64,000 bases of DNA from SZUA-365 sp049663345 (GCA_049663345.1 JBATDG010000127.1:1-64000), one strand, 5' to 3'; counted from the stretch's first letter, positions 51,623 to 61,663 are shown. Translations and numbers: made by a program. The notes: generated by a model from the sequence alone, not told the origin.

Positions 51623-54406
51623 ATGCGTCGAATATTGACATTCGTATTTTCTGTCCTTCTGTCAATCATGTTTACGGAAGGAATTCACGCCCAGCAATCC
51701 GGCAGCGTGCGCCTTCCCGTGCCTGCTCCTGATAGCGCGCAATCGCAGAACGCGGCGGCCGCGGTCTCAACCTCACCGTTCCTGGTCAGTGTGCCGATGA
51801 AGCAGGTCACCTTGCCGGGCGGAGAGGTCCAGGGCCGCGCGCCCTGGCGTCCTTGCCTGGGATTGGTACTGAGCGGCGGCGGTGCGCGGGGGTTAGCACA
51901 AATCGGAGTTCTGCGGGCATTCGAGGAAGCGGGGATTCGTCCGGATTTCATCGCAGGGACCAGCGTCGGCAGCATCATCGGCGGACTCTACGCCAGCGGA
52001 TATAACGCACGACGCCTCGAAAACGCGGTACACCGCATCGATTGGAAAACCGTGTTGCAGTTGAGCGACGAAGCAGATCGTTCACTCCTCGCAGTCGATC
52101 AGAAACCGATTTCGGACCGTTCGATACTCACGCTGCGCTTTGATGGACTCCAGCCCGTCTTACCTCAGGCTGTGTCGAACGGGCAGCGGCTCACCAATCT
52201 GCTCAATGAACTCGCGCTTCAGGGGTTGTACCATGAAGACGATTTCGACCAACTGGGGATCCCGTTCCGGGCTGTCGCCACGGACCTTTACACCGGAAAG
52301 CGCGTCATCATGTCCTCAGGCAGCCTGGCAGAATCCATGCGTGCCAGCTCCACGCTGCCGGTGGTGTATGCCGCCGTGGCTAGGGATTCGATGCTCCTTG
52401 TCGATGGCGGACTGATGTCTAATATTCCCGTCGACATAGCGGTGGACGCTGGCTGCGAACTCATCGTCGCCGTGAATACCACCAGCCCGCTCCGAAGAAG
52501 CGGGCAGATAAACAATGCTTTGGAAACCATCGATCAGGTGTTCAATGTCATTATGGCTCCACAGAGCGAGGGCCAGCTGGAACTAGCCGACATAGTGGTA
52601 ACGCCAGAACTTGACGACTTGAGCGGAATTGATTTCACTTTGGCCGACACTCTGATCGCGCTCGGATACGCTGCCGGCCGCAACGCAGTAGCAAAACTCC
52701 AAAGCAGGTTGACGGAGGCTGCGGCCGCTCGAATGCCGAAGCCTGCGATTGTTGCGGATACCTATTACGCAGCCCTTGTATCCGACCTTAATAATCCCGA
52801 TCCGTGGTTCAAAGAGTCACATACTCTCAGCGATATCTACCTCAAGGCAGTCATGTTTTCGCAGGACGAAAAGTATTCAAGCGTCAATCTGCGCATATAC
52901 GAAGACGGCCGTGCAGAAATTCTGCTTGAATCCGCGCCACGCCTCACCGCAATTGAGATCATTGGCAGCCAACTGCTTTCCCAGGCAGACCTGGCAGGAA
53001 TACAATCTCGTTGGGTCGGACAGCCGCTCGTCGCTGATCTCCCGAGACAAGTGTCGGAGTACATTCTCGAGGACTACCGAAACCGCAGCTACTCCCTTGC
53101 GCACATAGACTCGATATGGATCGGCCACCTAGGCGTGCTTCGTGTCTGGGTGGACGAAGGTGTTATCGGAAGCATCACTGTAAGCGGGAACACAAGAACG
53201 AACGACGTCGTCATACTTCGCGAATTACCGATGCAGGCCGGAGAGGTTTTCCGCATGACGCAGATGAAAAAGGGGATGGAGAATCTGTTGGCGCTCAGCC
53301 TTTTCCACCATGTATCCTATGACATCGAACGCGATGAAGGTCGTACACATATTGTTGTGCGCGTGGTTGAACGTCCGTCACAGGAGCTGCAGACCGGTAT
53401 TCTCGTCGACAACGAACGCAACGCGCAGCTCGGACTGCTTCTGCGGGATGCCAACTTCCTCGGTACAGGTACGGAAATCGCCGCGACGTTTTTCAGCGGA
53501 CAAAACAATCGCGAATACTCACTGCGCTACAGCACGAACCGGATGTTCTACACGCCCTTCAGTGCGCGCATTGAGGGATATTTCGGTTTCCGCGATTACA
53601 ACAACTATGAGGATGTGCAGGGGTTGCCACCCGAGCGATTCGACCGGGAGTTAACCTATGTTTATCGCGACATCGCCTACGGAACCGCTGCGTCGTTTGG
53701 CCTCTATGTCCAGCGCTTCGGGAATCTGCTGGGCACACTGCGTTTCGAACAGCAGCGCATTCGCACAGACCAGATTCTGAAAATGGATGCGGAACCTTTG
53801 AACGAAGATCACCTTCTGGTCGAATTGAGTTTTTCTTCCACGATTGATACGCAGGACCGCTATCCATATCCAAGGCAGGGGCTTCTATTCGAAGCGGAAT
53901 ACGCATCAGCGCAGGCGACTCTGGGCAGCGAAGTCGCATTCACCCGCCTGACCATCGGCTATGATTTTTATGTCCCCGTAATACCGGACAAGCTAGTCCT
54001 GCACCCTCGTTTTCTTTTCGGTTATGGCGACAAGACCATGCCGCGCAGCGAAGAGTTCCGTCTCGGTGGTCTGGCATCTTTCATGGGCATGCGGGAAAAT
54101 GAATTCAATGGCAGGCAGATCATGCTCGGAAGTGCGGAAGTGCGCTACACGCTCCCCGTGCGCATTCTTTTCGACAGCTACCTGTCTGTGCGCTACGACC
54201 TCGGCCGCACCTGGGAAAATCCCGAACTGATCAAGATCGAGGATCTCAGGCACGGAATCGGATTGAAGCTGGGGCTCGATACGCCAATCGGCCCGGCCGA
54301 TTTCGCGATCGGCAGAAGTTTCTATTTTCTTCGCAACAATAGCTCAACGCCCATCCGATGGGGTACGACGAATTTCTACTTCTCCATCGGTGTGCGGCTG
54401 CAGTAA
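51623..54406 (+). CDS. Patatin-like phospholipase fused to POTRA and BamA/Omp85-type barrel
   Basis: A 927-residue outer-membrane protein. Signal MRRILTFVFSVLLSIMFTEG; patatin domain (about 70-370) with oxyanion loop LSGGGARGLAQ, catalytic Ser in AGTSVGSIIGG and catalytic Asp in VDGGLMSNIP. One or two POTRA-like segments (about 430-590: VSGNTRTNDVVILRELPMQAGEVF), then a 16-strand-like Omp85 barrel ending FYFSIGVRLQ. It fits the type Vd (PlpD-like) group, in which the barrel displays a surface or periplasmic phospholipase. The start has no good ribosome-binding site. Confidence 0.88.
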   Translation: MRRILTFVFSVLLSIMFTEGIHAQQSGSVRLPVPAPDSAQSQNAAAAVSTSPFLVSVPMKQVTLPGGEVQGRAPWRPCLGLVLSGGGARGLAQIGVLRAFEEAGIRPDFIAGTSVGSIIGGLYASGYNARRLENAVHRIDWKTVLQLSDEADRSLLAVDQKPISDRSILTLRFDGLQPVLPQAVSNGQRLTNLLNELALQGLYHEDDFDQLGIPFRAVATDLYTGKRVIMSSGSLAESMRASSTLPVVYAAVARDSMLLVDGGLMSNIPVDIAVDAGCELIVAVNTTSPLRRSGQINNALETIDQVFNVIMAPQSEGQLELADIVVTPELDDLSGIDFTLADTLIALGYAAGRNAVAKLQSRLTEAAAARMPKPAIVADTYYAALVSDLNNPDPWFKESHTLSDIYLKAVMFSQDEKYSSVNLRIYEDGRAEILLESAPRLTAIEIIGSQLLSQADLAGIQSRWVGQPLVADLPRQVSEYILEDYRNRSYSLAHIDSIWIGHLGVLRVWVDEGVIGSITVSGNTRTNDVVILRELPMQAGEVFRMTQMKKGMENLLALSLFHHVSYDIERDEGRTHIVVRVVERPSQELQTGILVDNERNAQLGLLLRDANFLGTGTEIAATFFSGQNNREYSLRYSTNRMFYTPFSARIEGYFGFRDYNNYEDVQGLPPERFDRELTYVYRDIAYGTAASFGLYVQRFGNLLGTLRFEQQRIRTDQILKMDAEPLNEDHLLVELSFSSTIDTQDRYPYPRQGLLFEAEYASAQATLGSEVAFTRLTIGYDFYVPVIPDKLVLHPRFLFGYGDKTMPRSEEFRLGGLASFMGMRENEFNGRQIMLGSAEVRYTLPVRILFDSYLSVRYDLGRTWENPELIKIEDLRHGIGLKLGLDTPIGPADFAIGRSFYFLRNNSSTPIRWGTTNFYFSIGVRLQ

Positions 54407-54483
54407 TTGCAGGCTGACCTGACTGGCATCGCAACGGAACGCTGCCCGTAAACTCCCGCAAAATACTTTTCAGGCAACTACGA

Positions 54484-54513
54484 CAAAGGGCGGATCCGAA
54501 AATCCGCCCTTTG
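54484..54513. terminator. Bidirectional terminator between patatin and pepA genes
   Basis: CAAAGGGCGGAT (54484-54495), 6-base loop, ATCCGCCCTTTG (54502-54513), a perfect 12-bp stem between two convergent genes. The flanking A and T stretches are short. Confidence 0.85.
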
Positions 54514-54533
54514 AATAATTGCTGCAGCGATTG

Positions 54534-56042
54534 TTATCCTTCCTGGGTTCGGAGGAAAGCGGTAAGGAGGCGCACGCCGACACCGGTACCGCCCTTAGGC
54601 TGGTAGTCGCTGGCGGAGTCAAGCATTGCGGTACCAGCAATATCGAGATGCACCCAGGGGAATTCACCGACGAAATGCTGCAGGAACGCTGCTGCTGTGC
54701 ATGCGCCGCCCCACTTCCCACCGAGGTTGGAAATATCCGCCACCTCGCTCTTCAGCATTTTCTTGTATTCATCGTAGAGCGGGAGTTCCCAGACACGTTC
54801 GAAGGTCTGTTCACCCGCTTTCTTCAGCCCTTCCATCAGAGCGGCATCATTGCCCATCATGCCTGTGGCATGAGAGGCGAGAGCCACGACGACCGCGCCG
54901 GTGAGCGTGGCCACGTCAATGATCGCGGCAGGTTTGAAGCGCTGCGCATACACCAGAGCATCTGCGAGTATCAGCCGTCCTTCGGCATCGGTGTTCTTCA
55001 CTTCCACCGTCGTGCCATCGGAGATGGTGATCACGTCGCCCGGACGGTAAGCCGCGCCGCCTGTCATATTATCGGTCACTGGAATAAGAGCCACGAGGCG
55101 GATCGGGAGTTTGAGTTTCGCAACGGCGTACATCGTACCGAGCACGGTAGCTGCACCGCTCATATCCATCTTCATTTCATCCATGCTGGCGGCGGGTTTC
55201 AGGCAGAGTCCGCCCGAATCGAACGTCACGCCCTTCCCTACCAACACGATCGGCGGGAGACGGCGTTTCTTGTCATTGTATTCCATGACAATGAAACGCG
55301 GTTCCTGACTGCTGCCCTGATTGACGGCAAGCAGACCACCCATCTTGTTGGCCTGGATTTCCTTCTTGTTGAGCACCACGGTCTTGATGGTAAACTTCTT
55401 TCCCATCGCGACGGCTTCTTTCGTCAGCTGATCGACGTCCATTACATTCGCCGGGGCGTTCGACATATTCCTGGCAATTTCAACCGCTTCGACGATGATC
55501 GTCGCTTCAGTGATTCCGGCTTTCAACCGGCTTTGATATCCTTCGTCCGTCGTGACGATTTTAAATTCCTTGATCTTCCCTTTCTTCTCATCAGGTTTGG
55601 CTTTGATGAAGGCATCATATTTGTAGAGGGCAAGCGAAGCTCCCTCAATCATAGCGATGACAGTATCCTCAAAAGAGACGGGAAGGATTTTCTTTACAAT
55701 TTCCTCAAGCGGACAATAGAGCGCGACCACTGGTGCGACATAACCATTGGCCAGCTTCACCGCCTGCGCCATCGCACGGCGCACACGTTCGACGCCCATG
55801 CCATCAGCTTCACCTAATCCGGTGAGGATTATGTGTCCGTCTGCTGTAGTGAGTGAAAGCGTTTCATCTGCTTTGCCAGAGAAATCGCCATTTTCGCGTA
55901 ATCCAGCGATCAGCGGCTTCAAACCGGGTCCGACCTGGTTGAGCATTTTCTGAAAAAGGCCTTTATCACCGGGGAACGGAATGATAGAAACATCCGCTGC
56001 GATGCGATCAGGGGTTCCGTAATGGCCGGTACATTTGAGCAT
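54534..56042 (-). CDS. pepA: Leucyl aminopeptidase (M17)
   Basis: A 502-residue M17 metallopeptidase. The C-terminal catalytic domain has VGKGVTFDSGGLCLKPA (metal Lys/Asp), MKMDMSGAATVLG and NTDAEGRLILADAL, the family signature. It removes N-terminal residues, especially Leu, in the cytoplasm. The ATG at 56042 (MLKCTGHY) has AGAGGAG and normal length; the frame extends into an 18-bp repeat giving MSRSIS repeats, which is not coding. A possible TTTG box lies at the edge of the repeat but no good -7 partner is seen. Confidence 0.93.
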   Translation of the reverse strand: MLKCTGHYGTPDRIAADVSIIPFPGDKGLFQKMLNQVGPGLKPLIAGLRENGDFSGKADETLSLTTADGHIILTGLGEADGMGVERVRRAMAQAVKLANGYVAPVVALYCPLEEIVKKILPVSFEDTVIAMIEGASLALYKYDAFIKAKPDEKKGKIKEFKIVTTDEGYQSRLKAGITEATIIVEAVEIARNMSNAPANVMDVDQLTKEAVAMGKKFTIKTVVLNKKEIQANKMGGLLAVNQGSSQEPRFIVMEYNDKKRRLPPIVLVGKGVTFDSGGLCLKPAASMDEMKMDMSGAATVLGTMYAVAKLKLPIRLVALIPVTDNMTGGAAYRPGDVITISDGTTVEVKNTDAEGRLILADALVYAQRFKPAAIIDVATLTGAVVVALASHATGMMGNDAALMEGLKKAGEQTFERVWELPLYDEYKKMLKSEVADISNLGGKWGGACTAAAFLQHFVGEFPWVHLDIAGTAMLDSASDYQPKGGTGVGVRLLTAFLRTQEG

Positions 56043-56187
56043 GCGGTATTCTCCTCTTCGAGTGAGCGTTCTTTTTCCCGGGGCCGCAAAATGGCCCATT
56101 CGAGCGAGCGGAGAAAAAGTGTATAGGCAGAATGGTAACGGAAAATGTGAAAACAAGCAAATCGAGGGCAATATCAAAATCGAAATC

Positions 56188-56497
56188 GACATCGAAATCG
56201 AGCGCGAAATCGAAATCGAGCGCGACATCGAAATCGAGCGCGACATCGAAATCGAGCGCGACATCGAAATCGAGCGCGACATCGAAATCGAGCGCGACAT
56301 CGAAACCGAGCGCGACATCGAAACCGAGCGCGACATCGAAATCGAGCGCGACATCGAAATCGAGCGCGACATCGAAACCGAGCGCGACGATCGAAATCGA
56401 GCGCGACGATCGAAATCGAGCGCGACATCGAAATCGAGCGCGACATCGAAACCGAGCGCGACGATCGAAATCGAGCGCGACGATCGAAATCGAGCGC
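56188..56497. repeat. 18/19-bp tandem satellite, about 17 units
   Basis: Unit GACATCGAAATCGAGCGC, with GACATCGAAACCGAGCGC variants. Four units are 19 bp (GACGATCGAAATCGAGCGC) through a single inserted base, which shifts reading frame and argues against coding. The array lies in the 571-bp spacer between pepA and the large T9SS gene. Because the 18-bp period is a multiple of three, all six frames are open over long stretches. The rest of the spacer (56498-56613) holds REP-like palindromes. Confidence 0.95.
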
Positions 56498-56510
56498 GAG
56501 TGCGAGAGAG

Positions 56511-56554
56511 CCCCGAAGGGGCGACCGATCATAGCCCAGGGCTTCAGCCCTGGG
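56511..56554. repeat. REP-like palindromes
   Basis: CCCC-GAA-GGGG (56511-56521) and CCCAGGGC-TTCA-GCCCTGGG (56535-56554), the latter with a perfect 8-bp stem and TTCA loop. It is next to the 18-bp satellite and resembles the double palindrome at 5968-6014. Confidence 0.7.
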
Positions 56555-56613
56555 TTACGCGCGGCCCCTCCCACCCTCCATCTTCCGTCATCACGCCCTA
56601 TCGCCCTCACTTC

Positions 56614-59600
56614 CTATCGCACCACCGTCACCATCCTGCTCTGCATCCCGTTTGATGAAAGCAGGCGCAGCAGGTAGCTGCCGGGTTCGAGTCCCAGCAC
56701 TGCGGGACGCAAGATCAGGACCTCACTATCCGTTATAACTCCGTCGTGCAGAACGGCCCGTTCGCGGCCGAGAAGGTCGTGCAGCGTGATGCGGGCGGTG
56801 CTTCCATTCAGGGGCGTGATGACGATGCGTGCTTCGCCCTGCAAGGGAATGGGATGCGGGTAAACAGGACCAAGAGAAAGTGATGATGGTGCTGGGGTGC
56901 TACCCGTACTCGTCAGACTCGTGATCAGATACTCCACTTCGATCTGTTTCGGCAGGTTCTTTGCGGAACCCGCAAGTTCGATGGCGCTGGAATGCATGCC
57001 TTTGTTCAGCATGGTGGTGTTGGGACGCACGGCAATTGTCGCTGTGTGGTCGCCCGTGACAGGGTCGATGTCGATGTACCAGGTATCGGATTGTGCGGTC
57101 CAGGGCATGGAGAGTCCTCCGCCGGTCCAGAGCTGAATGCTCTGCGCCTGTGGCAACGCGCCACCGAGTTCCGCTTCGAAGTACAGATGCAATGGTGTAA
57201 ATACAATGCCGCCGGGCGGGTCAGCGCCGAGCTGCACGGTATGTGCGCAACCGGTGACCGTTCCCTGCTCATCGCTGCTCCATTGCCAATTGAATTGGTA
57301 GGGACCGAATGCAGAAAGCTGATCGGAAGGCGTCAGCGTCCACCAACGCTTGGCTGTCTCACTCGGCGCAAGTGTGCCGAAGCTCTGGATGCTGTCTGAT
57401 CCCGCAATGGCGAAGCCTGCAGGAAGGATGATCGCGGCTGTGCAGTTCGTGAGCGTAACCGTTCCGCTGTTGGTTGCGGTGTAGGAGACTTCGAAGGGCT
57501 TCGGAATGATTTCCTCGTACTTTGCATCGGCGTGGAGGGAATCGTGTCCGCCCGTTGCGCAGTGTACTTCAGCGATCTCCGGCCAGGCTTCGATGGTGAC
57601 AGTCGCGCGGCATTCGCTCCATTCCGGATGCGCATCGCTGCGGTAACGCACAATCACTTCCTCGGTAGCATCCACTGGCGCTGCCTGTGCCACGAGCGTC
57701 CATGCGATCTGCTCCGTTTTACCCAGTACCTGCAGCGTCCTTACCGCTGGTTCTCCCGATGCGAGCACGCAGCGGGGAGCCAATGTGAGATCGAGCTCCG
57801 CTTCAATGTTCGTTTCTTCCACATCGAAAGGATTCGTCAATTCCAGCAACACGGAAAATGGATTCGGTTGGTAGCGTAAACTATCACGATCGAATCGGAT
57901 GCGATCGGGCACGGTCAACGCGCAGGAAATCACTCCATCCGTCGCTTCAATCCAAAGCGTATGTTCGCATTCAGCAAGAATCATCTCGCCCGGGCCATAG
58001 GCTGTCACCGTACACCGTACCAAACGATCCGTTTGCACTTTCTCGCCCTGCAGTTCCCAGAATTTCACAACCTGGGTGCCGCCTGCGAGTGTTTCGCCGT
58101 TCTGTCTGAGCGGCACGACACTGCGAAGTCCACCTCCAGGACTGAAGGATAGATCGTAATGCTCGACCGGCATCGGCACCGTTCCGGTATTCTCCAGTGT
58201 GAAATCAAGATACACTGGAGTGAAAGCAGCAATATTCGCCGCTGTCAGCGAATCGCGTGCGGCGATGCTGCACGCTGCACCTTCAACGAAGGGTGTGATG
58301 AACACTTCCTGCGAACATGTCCGAATCCAGCGTCCGCCACCTGCCAGCCATCGGTAGATAATCGTGTCGCGAACTGTCCCAACGGGAATACTCGCGAGCT
58401 TGAGCTCCCAATGGAGGGTATCAAGCGCATCGGCGCCGAGTTTCAGCGGACCAACCACCGGCATCTCTCCTGCTGCAAGCTGAAGGTACCGGCATGAAGA
58501 CAGATCGATCTCGGCGCGGGCATCGAGTAAAATGGTATCAAGCACCTGACGCAGCTCAATGCTGCCGATGATGGGATCGGGTTGCCAGCCCGAAGTGTCC
58601 TCTGGGATGAACACCTGGAGCGGACCCGGAATCGCGCAGAGCAAGGGCTTGAGCGCGGGGACTATCACTTCTGTCTCACAAAAACTCAACACGAGTCCGT
58701 TTGCATCTTCTCCGGTCACCATGACGCGCATCGTGCGTTCGGCGGCGCGTCGCTCGGCGCGAGGAAGCCAGGAAACGCTGTGGGCTTCACCCGGTGCGAG
58801 GATTTTCCCCGGGCGAATTCTCTCACCCAATGGTACAACGACACCGCCGATATCTCCGCCAAAATCGATAATGAAGCGGGCGACGTCCACTGTTTTGGTC
58901 GCGACGTTCCTCACTGTCGCACGTACGGAAAACGGTGTTGGATCATAGCCGTCCGCTCCTGCATTAACAGTCAATCTGTCCGGTGCATCGACGGAGCAGG
59001 CAAGTTCAAGATCGCCATACTGGATGTGTTCCACGGCGATATAGTGGTCGCACTGCGTCGAAGATGGCGGTCCACCCGGGGCAGAGTTTGTGTTGTGGTA
59101 ATAGGTAACCACGTCCACCCAAATTCCCTGACCACTCAGCTTGGAAGTATCAACCTTCACGGTCCACGAGAACTGTACGCTTGCACCGGAAGCGAGTTGT
59201 CCGGCTGGGGGCGTCTTCCTGAGTGACTGCGTTGGAGGATCGAGGATAAGTCCCGGCGGTAATGACAAGACGCACTCTACCTCACCAGCCAGAAGTGTCG
59301 GATGAATATTGAGCACATCGGCCGTCACGGTCAACTGCACCGGATCAACACGCGGCGGCGTGTGGGTTATGCGCACCGAATCAGCCATCGAGACTGAACA
59401 GGAGAGCATCTCACAACCCGGGAGGCGCGTGCGATATAAAAACATATCGTTCTCGCCACCGGCATATTTAGATTGAAATGCTCGGAGGGTGCTGACGCTG
59501 TCAGCGGAGCGCAGCTGAACACCCGAAAGTGCTGTAAGATTCCCATTACGGATAAATGTTCCGCCGGAGTTAATTATCGCACCTCCTTGTAGCAAATAAC

Positions 59601-61620
59601 CGCCGACGTGTATACCGTCGCCGTCGACGTACTTCTCATCTAGATGCCAATAGCCTAATGAGACAATACTCTGACCCGTTGGATCAAGTGTCAACAGCAC
59701 CGATTGTCCGTAGTGAGTATCGAGGGGATTAACAAATTTCGGGAGCTCACCTGCCCCCGAGGTCGTTGACAGAACAATGTCCCCACAATCCAGCGGATAG
59801 ATTGCGGCGCCACCGTCACCTTGGATAGCTACCTCAATCGGAAGCCGTGTTGAAAAGACAGGTTCTTTGCCGTCAGTTGGAAATTTTACAACGAAGGAGG
59901 GACGGGGACCATTCGATATCGGATTTTTGAGAGCAATTGGATTTGTATTGTAGGTGATCCCCGATATGATTATTTCATCAGTCGTGCTGATTGCCAAATC
60001 AGATATCTCAGCAGCTCCACCGAGTCCAGTGGTGAAAACATATCTGCTCAGATCTGAATCAATCTTTGCGATGATATATCCATTGACTGGAGGATACCAT
60101 TCATTGAATCCCGGTGTTAGGTAGGTTGAACGGTAATTGTTTAAAAACAAGACTAAATCCCCAGAATTATCTACTTCCATTTCAAAGCCATCCATGTAAT
60201 CGTAGCGATTCTGATCGAGCAGGTAAGTCGCAGCGAGTACCGAAGAGTAATTAGGCGTGAGTTTTACGAGCACACCGGTGTGCAAGATTGTATCATGCAT
60301 ACTCGGTGTTCTCATCGGTGCAGTCTGTAAGCTGCCCGGTGTGATGAACCACTGTTCACCAGGCGCAAGACCAAACAAAAATACATTCCCACTCGGATCT
60401 GTCCTGATTGTCTCGCCGCCAAAAAAAGTTGGCCCACCAAGCCAAGTCGCGGCATCTAATGTTCCGGTACGGCTGAATCTTACAAGGGCTGTCGACGAGC
60501 GCCACGTAGGCAAACCATCATACCGCTGGGCCTGAACAGTACTCGATGTGTGTGGGAAATCGATTGACTGTGTGTTGCAGACGATATGTGTGGATGCATT
60601 ATCCCCGACTGCAAGCTTTTTGGGAATATGCATCCAAATGGTCCCCAAACGTTCATCCAATACTGGTTCTGACCATTCATCCTCTGAACCACCAAGAAAT
60701 GTCGAAAAAATTATTGTTCGTGCATCTCCACTAAGGCAAGTCACAAAGTAGTCGTGATCAAGTGCACCGCCTGCATGTGTGGATTGATATGCATGATACA
60801 CCGGAAAATCACTCGAAGTTGTGACTCCTGCGATATGGATATTTCCCTCCTGATCTTCATCCATACCCATACTTCCATCAATACCCGATCTTCCGAAAAA
60901 TGTGTTGAATTCCGTCTCAATCGCCTTCCGCTTTTCGAAGAAATTACGATAAGGAATGTTTGTCGGTGGCGGTGTCAAGGCCATCGTCGCTTCGGAAGCG
61001 GACAGCCTCACCTGGGATTCATCCACGGGAGTTATTTCCTGTTCTCCCAGGTTCCCATTTGCAAAGGCAATCTGATCGGGGTTTGCCCCTTCATGAACGA
61101 TAATGCGCTGCCGGAGTTTCCCCTCATGCTCCACATACTCCACATCAACTCCATCCCAGGCATTCACATATCGTACACCGCCGTACGTCGGCACATCCGA
61201 GCGCCATCTTGACGAATCATTGCCGCGATAGAAATTTGTGTGCGTTTCAATCTGGTCGATCCCCTCCATCCGCATTTTCGGCGAGGGGTTGATAAAGCGC
61301 AGCGTGCTGCATTCCAGCATCCGGGTAGTACCCGATGTGCCTGCACCCGATGTTTCCAGCCCCGGCATCACGGTCGGTCTTTCCATCGGCCGGTAGAGCC
61401 GGATTCCCTCTCTGGTGAATGCCGCCTTGTCCTCGCCCCTGATAATTCCGAACCGCACCTCCGCGTTCCACTGCCCTGCATTCGCGATGAACTGCAGCGG
61501 CATTCGGATCGGGATTGCCTGTGTATATGGATTTGGATCCGTTCCTGCATTCACGAAAGAATGGCTGGAGAAAGCTAGAAGAAGAATCCAATACATCCGG
61601 TACTTCAATTCCTGCATCAT
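56614..61620 (-). CDS. Large T9SS surface protein with propeller and repeated Cys-starting modules
   Basis: A 1668-residue secreted protein. Signal MYWILLLAFSSHSFVNAG; N-terminal region PLQFIANAGQWNAEVRFGI of the kind that precedes SBBP-type beta-propellers; propeller about 220-730 (DQEGNIHIAGVTTSSDFPVY, TIIFSTFLGGSEDEW). Then about six tandem immunoglobulin-like modules (about 750-1510), each opening with Cys (CSVSMADSV, CSVDAPDRL, CAIPGPLQV, CSIAARDSL, CALTVPDRI, CATGGHDSL). The last 80 residues (YPHPIPLQGEARI ... SYLLRLLSSNGMQSR) are a T9SS type A sorting domain. No enzyme motif. GGAG precedes the start. Confidence 0.8.
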   Translation of the reverse strand: MMQELKYRMYWILLLAFSSHSFVNAGTDPNPYTQAIPIRMPLQFIANAGQWNAEVRFGIIRGEDKAAFTREGIRLYRPMERPTVMPGLETSGAGTSGTTRMLECSTLRFINPSPKMRMEGIDQIETHTNFYRGNDSSRWRSDVPTYGGVRYVNAWDGVDVEYVEHEGKLRQRIIVHEGANPDQIAFANGNLGEQEITPVDESQVRLSASEATMALTPPPTNIPYRNFFEKRKAIETEFNTFFGRSGIDGSMGMDEDQEGNIHIAGVTTSSDFPVYHAYQSTHAGGALDHDYFVTCLSGDARTIIFSTFLGGSEDEWSEPVLDERLGTIWMHIPKKLAVGDNASTHIVCNTQSIDFPHTSSTVQAQRYDGLPTWRSSTALVRFSRTGTLDAATWLGGPTFFGGETIRTDPSGNVFLFGLAPGEQWFITPGSLQTAPMRTPSMHDTILHTGVLVKLTPNYSSVLAATYLLDQNRYDYMDGFEMEVDNSGDLVLFLNNYRSTYLTPGFNEWYPPVNGYIIAKIDSDLSRYVFTTGLGGAAEISDLAISTTDEIIISGITYNTNPIALKNPISNGPRPSFVVKFPTDGKEPVFSTRLPIEVAIQGDGGAAIYPLDCGDIVLSTTSGAGELPKFVNPLDTHYGQSVLLTLDPTGQSIVSLGYWHLDEKYVDGDGIHVGGYLLQGGAIINSGGTFIRNGNLTALSGVQLRSADSVSTLRAFQSKYAGGENDMFLYRTRLPGCEMLSCSVSMADSVRITHTPPRVDPVQLTVTADVLNIHPTLLAGEVECVLSLPPGLILDPPTQSLRKTPPAGQLASGASVQFSWTVKVDTSKLSGQGIWVDVVTYYHNTNSAPGGPPSSTQCDHYIAVEHIQYGDLELACSVDAPDRLTVNAGADGYDPTPFSVRATVRNVATKTVDVARFIIDFGGDIGGVVVPLGERIRPGKILAPGEAHSVSWLPRAERRAAERTMRVMVTGEDANGLVLSFCETEVIVPALKPLLCAIPGPLQVFIPEDTSGWQPDPIIGSIELRQVLDTILLDARAEIDLSSCRYLQLAAGEMPVVGPLKLGADALDTLHWELKLASIPVGTVRDTIIYRWLAGGGRWIRTCSQEVFITPFVEGAACSIAARDSLTAANIAAFTPVYLDFTLENTGTVPMPVEHYDLSFSPGGGLRSVVPLRQNGETLAGGTQVVKFWELQGEKVQTDRLVRCTVTAYGPGEMILAECEHTLWIEATDGVISCALTVPDRIRFDRDSLRYQPNPFSVLLELTNPFDVEETNIEAELDLTLAPRCVLASGEPAVRTLQVLGKTEQIAWTLVAQAAPVDATEEVIVRYRSDAHPEWSECRATVTIEAWPEIAEVHCATGGHDSLHADAKYEEIIPKPFEVSYTATNSGTVTLTNCTAAIILPAGFAIAGSDSIQSFGTLAPSETAKRWWTLTPSDQLSAFGPYQFNWQWSSDEQGTVTGCAHTVQLGADPPGGIVFTPLHLYFEAELGGALPQAQSIQLWTGGGLSMPWTAQSDTWYIDIDPVTGDHTATIAVRPNTTMLNKGMHSSAIELAGSAKNLPKQIEVEYLITSLTSTGSTPAPSSLSLGPVYPHPIPLQGEARIVITPLNGSTARITLHDLLGRERAVLHDGVITDSEVLILRPAVLGLEPGSYLLRLLSSNGMQSRMVTVVR

Positions 61621-61663
61621 GACTCCGTACTTGACAATGGAGAATACTTTGAAAAGTTACCGG

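Noticed and set aside
54519..55817. 432-codon plus-strand ORF
   Set aside because: Antisense to pepA, which carries the M17 signature.
56035..56655. Overlapping long ORFs on both strands across the 18-bp satellite (SRSISM, EIERDI or SKSSAT repeats)
   Set aside because: They arise because an 18-bp period keeps all frames open; 19-bp units shift frame, and pepA has a good start with ribosome-binding site at 56042.
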